Shown here: positions 54,796 through 64,000 of the stretch, one piece after another | Numbering within the stretch: the first letter of the stretch is position 1 | Layout of the letters: each line of letters begins with the position of its first letter | DNA from: Micropterix aruncella | Taxonomy: Eukaryota; Arthropoda; Insecta; Lepidoptera; Micropterigidae | Direction: 5' to 3' | Length of the DNA stretch: 64,000 nucleotides | NCBI GenBank assembly: GCA_944548615.1 | Contig: OX155978.1 | Span: 4,567,588 to 4,631,587 of the forward strand | Notes under the pieces: generated by a model | The model's input: only the letters and a program-made list of their open reading frames with translations | The model's database searches: none | What the model was told of the DNA's origin: nothing | Program-made: the position numbers and the translations under genes

Positions 54796-55372
54796 GACTT
54801 CAAAAGAAATTCACTCGCATGCTCTCAAACAAATGTCGCCTCAGAAATATTCTGAGCGGCTTTTGCACTTTAACCCCATGGATCTAAAAACACGCAGGAC
54901 CATTAGCGATATGACGTGTCTCCATAAGCTTTTACACAATCGACTAGACAGCCCAGATAGTCTAGCAAATGTTCAATCGTGTGCCACCGTGACTAACGAG
55001 GAGGCTGTCGTATGCAATCCTTGTTTGGGGGAATGCCATCGACAGTAACCGAGCATTCATCCCCCAAAAGCACGCGATGAGAACAATAGCCGGTTTACGG
55101 AGGGACCCAAATTGCGCGCCTCTTTTCAAGGAATACAAAGTTCTTACTATGGCATCAACGTATATTCTCAGTTGTTTAGTGTATGCCAAAAACAACATAC
55201 ACGAGTGTACGTTTAACATGCACGTACATAATCACGACACTCTTAGCAAAACCAAGATATCCCTCCCAAAAATCGGTTTGACTATGATACAAAAATCCTT
55301 TATGTATTAGGCATTTAAACTCTTTAATAATCTTTCGAAGACAATACGAGATTTAAAACCAAACATTTATTT
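54796..55372 (+). pseudogene. Two fused LINE RT fragments
   Basis: The first part (to about 54975) reads KFTRMLSNKCRLRN, a frame break, then YSERLLHFNPMDLKTRRTIS and DMTCLHKLLHNRLDSP. The second (from 55003) reads SYAILVWGNAIDSNRAFIPQ, KHAMRTIAGLRRDPNCAPLF, LTMASTYILSCLVYAKNN and KLFNNLSKTIRDLK with one internal stop. The second belongs to the same group as 31258-31702. Confidence 0.6.
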
Positions 55373-55522
55373 ATTTATTTATTTCCTAAAACTAATTAAC
55401 CTTACAGATAATTCCAAATCGTTATATATTTTTCTAGGCTATTATTCTAGACTATAACTATTATTCTACTATAGACTATTATTAATATTATTATTATTCT
55501 ACTCTATTAATATTATAATCAA

Positions 55523-56850
55523 CTAGGGTTGTCGACTACAGCGGGCGAGCCCGTCACCTCAGGAAGTTTTAACGATACGTTTTTTTAATTTTTTTTATAA
55601 ATTTATTCATAGAAAAAGATACATTTTTTAAAATATTGCCAAACTGGTATACAGTTTGTTGGCGAGACAAACTCTTATTTTTCTAGTCTTATTTTTACAC
55701 TTCTAATTTTGTGATACAAAAATACATTATTAAAATATAAAAAACAATGCACAGCAGTATTACTACTGGTCTTACTACAGGCTTAAATTAGGCCAGTATT
55801 ACTACAAGCTTAAATTATAGAAACGTATAAAAAATTTACTTATTACCACTAATTTCACTATAAACATCCAACAGGTAGCTTTTTAATCTCTTTTTAAACA
55901 TCTGTTTGCTCACGCTTACACAGTCTTCCTCAGATACAATAGTATTAAAGATTCTTGGAATGAGGTACTTTAACGTCCTTTCACCATAGTAGTTGTTCGC
56001 TCTTGGTTCTTCAAATCTTTTACGGACTTTTTCTCTAATATTCCTATTGTACTGTAAATTCTATTCTCGTTCTATCTCCCTGGAGTGAGCGCAGAAGACT
56101 TGGACAAAACAGTCCACCGTCTAGCTCCGCCACAAACCCGTAAGAGGCCAACGCCTTAACCGCGAGATAGCCAGGAATGTTACCCAGCGGGCTTACACTC
56201 ACGCCCTTACTTCCAATTGTAACCAGATTACTCCAGTCTCTCGATTGGTTACGAGTTCGAGGTCGCTTGCGCGGTCCTCTCCCTTACGAAGCGGTGAAAC
56301 GGTGTATACCGAATCTATCGCGGACCACAGCGTCCTTTGCCCGGCTGTTCACCCAGGATCGGGTAGCCGATGGTCGTTTCAAGAGCAGTCGCCGTAAAGT
56401 CCGCAACCGCCCCCGCTCTATAGGAAACAGTACTGCTTCCAGACTCCCCCGACTGTTAGTCAGAGGCAAAGAGTCAGAGGCAAAGGACGCCTTGGTCCGC
56501 GACAGATTCGGTGCACTCCGTTTCACCGCTTCGTAAGGGAGAGGACCGCGCAAGCGACCTCGAACTCGGAACCAATCGAGAGACCGGAGAAATCTGGTCA
56601 CAATTGGTAGTGAGGGCGCGAGTATCTCGAGCCCGCCGGGTTTATTCCTGGCTCACTCGCGGTAAGGCGTTGGACTCTCACGGGTTGTGGCGTAGCTAGA
56701 CGTCGGATTTGTTATGTCCCAAGTCTTCTACGCTCACTGCACGGTCGATAGAACGAACAATCGTTAAAACGTCCTGCGGTGACGGGTTCGCCCGTTGTGG
56801 TTGACATCTCAATATGTTAGTCAGAGTGCGCAAGCGATTGGCTTATTATA
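55523..56850. repeat. Repeat A, facing A2 and A1 arms, with a LINE inserted
   Basis: H (plus) starts at 55525 and is broken at 55574 by a LINE. It resumes at 56067 and continues through M (plus, A2) to 56466, then M-H (minus, A1) 56467-56815 and the start of T to about 56850. Read from the other strand, the order equals that at 7842-9604 with the central T lost. Confidence 0.7.
55574..56066 (-). mobile_element. 5'-truncated LINE inside repeat A
   Basis: Near-identical to 50405-50912: the minus-strand RT end at 55836-56058 closes with SVSKQMFKKRLKSYLLDVYS and TAA. It separates TTTTAACGAT from CGTTCTATCTCCC, which are adjacent (TTTTAACGATTAGTCGTTCT) in intact repeat A. Confidence 0.7.
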
Positions 56851-57200
56851 TTATAATCATTATTATTCTACTATATAGACTATTATTCTAGACTATAGCA
56901 AACGAGACAGAGCAATACGTTAGACCGTAATATATACGATTATACCCAAACGATAGCGCCCAAACGCTTCATCCGATTGACCCGAAATTTGGAATGCAGG
57001 CATCATTTGGTCATGGCAAGAGTAGAGGCATCATTGTGGTTTAAATCGGTGCACCTGAGGCCACTTTAGCCATTTTTCATTCTCGAGATATTGCAGTTCG
57101 AGATTTGACATTTGACTCTTGACTTTGACATTGTACTCAGATGCCTTGTTGCGCCGAAATCACGTTGGAAAATCTTTTTTTTTGTGGATGGGAATAAAAT
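56851..57200. other. No gene seen
   Basis: AT-rich (TATAGTCTAGAATAAT-like, as at 46580) followed by unidentified sequence. Confidence 0.35.
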
Positions 57201-57205
57201 AGAGC

Positions 57206-58105
57206 TGTCAACTACAACGGGCGAACCCGTCACATCAGGAAGTTTTAACGATTGGTCGTTCTATCTCCCGTGCAGTGAACGCAGAAGACTTGGACAAAAC
57301 AGTCCACCGTCAAGCTCCGCCACATGCCCGTAAGGCCAACGCCTTATCCGCGAGATAACCAGGTATGTTACCCAGCGGGCTTACACTCACGCCCTTACTT
57401 CCAATTGCGACCAGATTATTCCGGTCTCTGACTGGTTATACGAGTTCGAGGTCGCTTGCGCGGTCTCTCCCTTACGAAGCGGTGAAACGGTGTAAACCGA
57501 ATCTATCGCGGATCATGGCGTCATTTGCCCGGCTGTTCACCCAGGATCGGGTAGCCGATGGTCATTTCAAGAGCAGTCGCCGTAAGGTCAGCAACCACTC
57601 CCGCAAACGGTACTGCTTCCAGACTCCCCCGACTGTTAGTCAGAATGCACAATCGGTTGGCTCACGCCGCACGGTGAGCAGACCGTCCAGGAGCGCCAGC
57701 AGATTGACCCCTAGGGGAAATTATCTCCAAGGCCAGAGTCCTACCCGGGCTCGCACTTCATGTGTGGAGGATGCCGGATGGGTGTTGACCCGTGAATGTG
57801 ACCAACCCTGAACAAATGGGTCTTCGTGGCCAACTCAGCAAGGGCCCATCACAAGCTGCACTATTTTTTTTAGTAAACTCCGCCATACATATTAATCGAA
57901 TATCTTCGCCGAGCCGCCCGAGGCTGGCCGAGAAGTTAACCGCGCCGCTTACGGTGGTGGCAATACAAAACCAAAATGGGTTTATAAGCCGTACTGGCCG
58001 AGGGAAGATGCTCGTCGATTTCATTTATGGAATTATTATTCAGATGAAATCAGTTCCTATGTGCTTGCCGGGAATGTCTTGGGATGAAACAACAGATTTT
58101 TTGTT
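57206..58105 (+). repeat. Repeat A, complete H-M-T unit with 3' extension
   Basis: H starts GAGCTGTCAACTACAACGGG; M is A2-like with a short deletion; T ends AACTCAGCAAGGGCCC at 57847. About 160 bases later come GTCGATTTCATTTATGGAAT, AGATGAAATCAGTTCC and CTTGCCGGGAATGTCTTGGG, as after the T block at 49575. This is the clearest single-orientation unit of the family. Confidence 0.7.
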
Positions 58106-58109
58106 GTTT

Positions 58110-58555
58110 TTGTGGCTCAAACTCCCCTATGTTAATTTAAGAATAGTGTATAAAAGACGAAAAGAAACTGTAGAAGAAGACCACAGGAAGACCCACAGGG
58201 TAATACCATTAATTTAAGATGCGAATCTCAGGTGTGAATAGACCTGTTCGTCGACTACCTATGTATAATAGTAGCCAGTGACAAAGACCTTTGGATTTCC
58301 GCACACAAAAGCTGTCACATATTTCCTCTCAGTTCCGATTCAAAATTGAAAAGGTCCGCGGGAACCAACGCGATTATATCAAGCATAGAGCGCTGAAATA
58401 AAGGCGAAATCAACCGTAAAATATAAAGCAAAATAAAATAACTGGATTTTTTTTAAATATTTTATTAAGATTTTATTGTATAAATATAACAAACAACTGA
58501 GGACCGTTTTCTCAAAGTGATACATCAGGTTTATTTCCGAAAATGAGATTCGTAT
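58110..58555. other. No gene seen
   Basis: Unidentified AT-rich sequence before the solo LTR. Short frames only. Confidence 0.35.
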
Positions 58556-58560
58556 GGTCT

Positions 58561-59160
58561 TGTAACGGCCCTTAAGTACCGTTACATGCAATCAACAAAT
58601 GCATTGATTTCCAGTGAAATACACTGACACAATTCAGCTGTTATTCTACCTCATGCAGCGATGAATCAGCACGATGAAACAATACTTTTACTCGGAATAT
58701 TTTGAATTGCATCATTTCTCGGCCTATATAAACCAGCGAAAAAGCAACCAAAGTATCATTCCTCGAGTGATCACGTCCCCCAAGACCGCGACGGCATACT
58801 CGGTACCCCTCTCACGAGGTGGGTCAACGAGTCCGGCTTCTTGGTTACCTTTTCCTTCCTCTCCTTATCGAGGCTAGAAGCATCAGTCTGCACTCCCACA
58901 GACTTGAGCCGTGCCCAGTACGAGATACTAGGAGCACAAATACAATACTCATCCATACACCCTCGTAACTTCAGTCGCGCACCAATACCCTTGCGTCAAT
59001 ACAACCTATTCGGGAAGCGTTACAAACTGGCAATATTTAACTTTCAATAAACACCTTCTGATATACTTGAAATCGACTTTTAATACGGAGATAACCGGCA
59101 AGTTGACACCACCACCTCACACCGCACAATTTGGAGTCTAGTGAGGGGTGGTCCCTCACA
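58561..59160 (+). mobile_element. Solo LTR with GTCT target duplication
   Basis: 600 bases from TGTAACGGCCCTTAAGTACC to GGTGGTCCCTCACA, flanked by GTCT at 58557-58560 and 59161-59164. TATATAAA lies near 58729 and AATAAA at 59046-59051. It is the sister of 40244-40846. The 4-base duplication fits Gypsy- or BEL-type integration, and the LTR is unrelated to that of the full BEL element. Confidence 0.85.
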
Positions 59161-59164
59161 GTCT

Positions 59165-61170
59165 AATGTAATTTTCTCGGAACCGGAAATATCAGCGAAA
59201 AGAAATTTCTAGAAAATGATACAGAAAAAAAAATCATCTGCAAAATGTAAGTTTTTTCAAAGTATTGAGTCCTTACCTACAAAGTTGCTGTTCTATAAAA
59301 GAAATTCAAGGCCAAAAACTTTGTATGAAATAAATATTTATATAATATAAATATTGACCCCTATTATCTATTCAGATTTGTCATTTTAATCGGAGTTGCT
59401 TAATTCCTCTCCTGTAAAACTCTCGTGGACAGGAACCAGTGAATGCTATGTAGGTGCTATTCACCGACTCTTCAAAGTTGTTTTTTTTTTTTAAAAAGTT
59501 ATCTAAATCCTGGAAAAAAAACTATTGGAGTAAGGTCTGATAAGTACGGTGGGTGACCAAGGGTCTCCAGCCGCAAATCCTGCAATTTTTATGTTGTCTC
59601 AATTGAAAATTTACATGTTGTTGCGATTCCGATGACAATTCATTAATTTTGGTGGTAAGCATGACCTGATTCTACACCCTGGGTTAGCTCCCGACGAGGG
59701 AACTCACAGTAGCTTGGCAAACGCCGCACGATGTCCAACCCGTCCAGTATCGCCCAAGGTTTTCCCCCAGATTGGAACAACCGATTTCATCTGCCCACGA
59801 CACAGTCGTGGCAGAGTTCACAGAGTAATTTCCTAGCTAGTCCCTCTTCAAGGAGGCTACCAAATGATAGCTGAGCCGTGAGTTGTTCCGACCTAAAAAC
59901 AGACAGGCCATCAGGCCTAAGCTGCATGAAACCATTGGAACCTATACCATGTACACTTCAATATTAGACACGATACACAAAATACATACTTCATCCATTT
60001 CAACATATCTCCTCTCTATTTACAATATTAGCTCAGTGGCGGACGCGGTCGCCGTCTGCAGTCCGAACCAGGAGCTTCAATAATTGAAATCGCCCCATTG
60101 TTCTTTCCTTCGTAAAGGGAATTTCCCACAATTTATAATATCATCTATCGTAGCAGTTTCGTAACACGCTATAAAACATACCAAAATGCTCTGAGAACAC
60201 TGCGTTCTGCTTCTGCGATAGGTAACGAAGTTTAATCCAATTCGCCAAGAAAATCGTTTATCCAAAGAAAATACTCACAGTAAAAACTAAGCTAAGTAAC
60301 GAAATGTATATTTACAACAATTTCAATGTCAGCCTTAGAACAGGCTATAGCCTAGTCTGGCCTAGGTTATAGCATACCTTTGTTGCTCACTTTCAAAATT
60401 TTTTTGAAGAAACAATTATTTTCACACAGCCATTAACCAAATAATAATAATAATAATAATAATTGTATTCATTTAAAAACATAAATTTACAATTGTATTA
60501 GTTGCAGAATCTGCCTAACTAGACCATAGCCCGTACCAAGGAAAACTCTATGTATGGCAAAGATTTATTCATGTGCACATAATATTAAAATGAATAATAC
60601 AAAATATGATACAATATAAAATAGATAAGCGAATTCAAATTAAACTTATAATTATATTTAAAATATTGATATAGCATGGTCATGGAAATAAATATTAATA
60701 TAAAATATCGTAATATTAAGTTTGTAGAACAAATAAATAAATAGTATTAAAATATAAGGTGTAGTGCAATGTATGACAATAATAATAATGCAGACTTTTA
60801 CTTTAAAATATAACTTATTGCCTTTTCCTCCAATATCTCTTCCTATCCTTTCATTTATCCTTACCTAAGCAAAAATAGTAAAAAATGGTGTTTTATAAAC
60901 TTAGCATGAGTTATTGATATATTATTTGTATTAGTTTATTTTAAATTAAACTTTATTACTTCTGTATGTATTGTACGGTGACAATAAGGAATTAGTTTAT
61001 AAAATGGTTGACTGTAAGATATCGCTATAGCGATAATCATAATCATAATCATTTTTATTTCTCAAAAAAGATTAGGTATTTACAACAATCAAATAGGTAG
61101 ATACATAATCTGTTGAAATCGTCAAAAAATACATAGCATTGATTATGCGTGTAATCAATAAGATTAGGAT
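59165..61170. other. Non-coding DNA with repeat words, no gene seen
   Basis: At 59640-59705 TGGTAAGCATGACCTGATTC and TACACCC match the left flank of the minisatellite element at 37059. LINE 3' UTR words AGAACAGGCTATAGCCTAGT (about 60327) and its inverse (about 60512) are present, and an (AAT)n run at about 60442. No coding frame is convincing. Confidence 0.4.
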
Positions 61171-61173
61171 ATT

Positions 61174-61472
61174 GGGCTCGATTGCGTTTCTTCGTGAACT
61201 AAAATCGGAAATTAGTTCGTGTGGTCGAGACAGGGCAATACGCTAGAGCGGAGTGTGAGATGAGCGGTTGTCACTTTTTCGCATTAAAAATGCCCGCCAA
61301 GGTCAAATTTTACACCGCAAGAAATATGCTCGAATTTATTCGGGCGAGTGTAATTTGGGCAGGTAGTATTTATCGACGATCGTTCGTTTGATATTCCGCT
61401 CTAACGTATTGCTCTGTCTCGTTCGCTTGGACTAATTTTAGTTTTAGTTCACAAAGAAACGAAATCGGGCCC
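61174..61472. mobile_element. MITE with about 80-base inverted ends
   Basis: The left end GGGCTCGATTGCGTTTCTTC and the inverse of the right end (GGGCCCGATTTCGTTTCTTT) match, as do the subterminal GAGACAGGGCAATACGCTAG and GAGACAGAGCAATACGTTAG. Fragments of the subterminal word recur at 46553 and 56895. Confidence 0.65.
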
Positions 61473-61479
61473 ATTATGT

Positions 61480-62040
61480 AGATGAAAGTCATAAATTTCA
61501 AATGGAACAACATAGTAAAAATATAATGGCAATATGGTCAAATTAAAAGACACAACAATAAGAAACAAAAATTATCGCATTTTTTAGAAAACAACACAAC
61601 AAATAAAAAACAAAATCTGTAAAATCATCCACTTAAATGCCAACAACAATTTGGAAATGAAACTGTTTCAAAAATTACTTGAAATCTAAACAGCATAAAG
61701 CGTATATTAAAAAAACCATCAATATTATAAAATAGCATTTCATGCCCTAACACTGTGTAAATCTAATATACATACAAATAATATCTAGACCACAAACGAT
61801 TGCGCAATGAGCATTGAGCACAGCTTCAGTCTGTAGAACTGTAGAACTGTAGTCTGTAGAACTGTAGAACTCGTCCAATTTATAGAAAGCATGTGTGGAT
61901 GACGCCATAATTCCGTCATTTGTGCCTAAAAAGTCTTTTTTTAATAAAACCAGTGCAATATTAAGTAATGTGTTTATAGCACAGTAAAGTTATTCTATAC
62001 TATTCTATTATTATTCTATTATATATTAATATAAATATAT
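61480..62040. other. No gene seen
   Basis: AT-rich. CTGTAGAACTGTAGTCTGTAGAACTG-type local repetition lies at about 61830-61870. Confidence 0.35.
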
Positions 62041-62059
62041 ATACATTAATAAAATTTTA

Positions 62060-63723
62060 AAACATATAACATCAGTAGAGACTCGCCTAACAACATATTA
62101 TGGCTATGTATATCCGCATCTAAAATACGGCATTATAATGTGGGGCAACTCAACAGAAGTCCAACGAATATTGAAAATACAGAAGTCCTGTGTTCGACTT
62201 CTAAGCGGAGTAGCGCCAGACACTTCCTGCAGGCCGCTCTTCGTTAGCATGTCTATGTTGACTGTGCCCTCTCTGTATATACTGGAATGTGAGCATATAA
62301 ACATTGAAAAAAAAATTAGATATTTGGGCATAGAAATAGATTCCAAACTAAATTGGGAATTCCAAATAAAATCGCTTACGGCGCGAACAAGGAAATTACT
62401 GTACGTGTTCCGCGAACTTAGGAATGTACTGAGTAAAGAAACACTGCGAATGGTGTATATGGCTCTTGGTCAAAGTATATGGGTGCATGGAATTATAGCG
62501 TGGGGCTCATGTACAAAAACAACAATGGACCGACTATTAAAAGCACAAAAGTTACTAATAAGAGTCATAAACAAAAAGCCTCCTCGGTACAGTTCAAACC
62601 AGCTCTTTGCGGAGTTTAAGGTTTTGGATATCTGCCAGCTATTTATTAAGCAGTGCCTTGTAAGCTTTCACAAAACTAAAGAGTACAGAGCAAGAAGTCA
62701 ACAATTGTACTTAACGAGAAATGCTGGTAAGGAATTTTTCACAATTCCAAAGGTTAAAAGCACATTTGCCCGAAGACAATGTTTTTTTATCGCCCCGAAA
62801 GTTTATAACTCACTATGTGAAACCACGAAAAACGTGAAAAATTATGTAACTTTTAAAGGTAAAGTAAAAAACTGGCTTCTAGATATTGGGCGTTCAAAAA
62901 CTAAAGACCTTATTAATACTGTAGGGTGAATATTTAAAAAAATATGTATTTGTAAAATTGTGCAATATTACATATCATTTTCTTAAACATATATATTAGA
63001 ATGTAGTGTTTATTCATATATTTGTATATATTATTACTTATTTTCCACTTAAATTTATTGTATATAATGTAAAGTTTACTTTACTTTTAGCCCTTAATTG
63101 CATACATATATGTATATTTATTTTTTCTACTTTAAATTTTACTTTAATTTGTGTAAACAACACATTTGTTAGATTTAGAAATATTTAAAATTGATCACCT
63201 TCGTCAGTTCGCGAGTTACAAAAATACAGTTGGTATAACACAGCACAGCCAGAGACAGACCTTCTAGGTCTAGTTGGTTGTGCGATTTCGCCTCATTCGG
63301 ATATGCTAGCATATTTATATGCATAGAGCTATGTTTTTCGCTATAATAATGTTTGTTCTTAATTATTCCTCATGTACAACAGTATGCATGTCCTTGTATT
63401 TTTTTGTTCTTGTACGTTATAAATAAATAAATAAATAAATAAATAAATGTTATGAATTCATTAAATATAATCCCGATATCTACTCCTTACGAAGAGATGT
63501 ACATTCAAGGGCTACGAGGAATAGAAACCTCACAAATTGTCCCTCAGTGAGGACAGAAATGTGTAAAAAGGGACCTGAGTTCTGTTGTGTTAAATATTTT
63601 AACGCTATTCCACAAAATATCAAATCAATGCAACAACCAGGATTCAAACAGACATTAAAGCACTGGATCAAAAATAAATGCTATTACAGCGTAAATGAAT
63701 TTTTAAACGATAATGACAAATAA
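62060..63723 (+). pseudogene. Host LINE (RT C-terminal end) carrying a nested LINE
   Basis: Left part: YPHLKYGIIMWGNSTEVQRI, LKIQKSCVRLLSGVAPDTSC, LTVPSLYILEC up to 62290. Right part after the insert: YEFIKYNPDIYSLRRDVHSR, VKYFNAIPQNIKSMQQPGFK and NKCYYSVNEFLNDNDK with TAA at 63721-63723. Joining across the insert keeps the frame (ILEC then YEF). The fragment lacks the catalytic RT domain. Confidence 0.75.
62291..63450 (+). mobile_element. 5'-truncated LINE nested in another LINE
   Basis: Starts at 62291 within RT sequence (KKIRYLGIEIDSKLNWEFQI), continues LRMVYMALGQSIWVHGIIAW, KAQKLLIRVINKKPPRYSSN, STFARRQCFFIAPKVYNSLC, GKVKNWLLDIGRSKTKDLIN and stops at 62927-62929. The 3' UTR equals that of 21710-22032 and ends in (AAAT)n. 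AATGT at 62286-62290 and 63446-63450 is the target duplication. The 263-codon open frame 62138-62929 is therefore host LINE plus insert. Confidence 0.8.
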
Positions 63724-64000
63724 ATAATAAAACATATTTTTATTGTAATTCTTTAAAGTTTTTTAACTTTAAACATTTATATTTAATTCTAGCTCTACAT
63801 CTGACAAACCGTAGATAGCCTAATAATTCCAGATTGACATTTTAATTTAAAAACAAACTGACATTTGTTTTATATATATAGTAATGGAAATTTACTAAAT
63901 TTGTAGATAATAGTTCTAATTATTATTTTGTTAATTCCTGTCTCAAACGTAATATTTTCGGATTTGTTTTCCTTCAACTGCGAAGTGAACATATTTAATT
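63724..64000. other. AT-rich DNA to the window end, no gene seen
   Basis: No coding frame or repeat boundary recognised. Confidence 0.4.

Overview
The window looks like repeat-dense insect DNA, most probably from a moth or butterfly. The basis is intron-containing genes, an AT-rich background, the end of a CYP6-type cytochrome P450 gene, Helitrons with the A|TC...CTAG|T ends common in Lepidoptera, many CR1/Jockey-like and RTE LINE 3' ends, a tRNA-derived SINE and a full BEL/Pao retrotransposon. The species cannot be fixed from sequence alone. Nothing here resembles a prokaryotic operon or a CRISPR array.

Only two host genes can be supported. At the left edge (1-1633, plus strand) are the last two coding exons of a P450 gene, joined across a 1,081-base phase-1 GT-AG intron that holds transposon debris; a poly(A) signal follows 46 bases after the stop. 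At 26000-26764 (minus strand) is an intronless C2H2 zinc-finger protein with five fingers. Behind its double stop codon, two decayed fingers continue in the same 29-residue register.

The rest is mobile DNA in layers. 3.3-4.4 kb: a TAA-flanked MITE and an array of concatenated palindromes. 6.8-9.6 kb: old and younger copies of a GC-rich modular repeat, here called repeat A. 10.2-18.3 kb: an 8.1-kb BEL/Pao element with a single 1,917-codon gag-pol frame, LTRs alike wherever compared, and a perfect 5-base target duplication. 18.3-24 kb: LINE 3' ends, a SINE and MITEs. 27.7-41 kb: RTE and other LINE pieces, Helitrons, a tandem minisatellite element and a solo LTR. 41-49 kb: a LINE RNase H fragment, Helitron, another LTR and repeat A. 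50-59 kb: LINE tails, a Helitron with three 5' ends, repeat A and a second solo LTR. 62-63.7 kb: one LINE nested inside another.

The most unusual feature is repeat A. At least ten loci carry pieces of a GC-rich unit made of three blocks (H, M, T). Three loci keep the same complex order, with two diverged arms facing each other. I do not recognise it as a named family. Several apparent open reading frames of 100-260 codons are junction products of nested insertions and should not be taken as genes. No gene in the window appears to work in a pathway with another; the P450 and the zinc-finger gene look unrelated.
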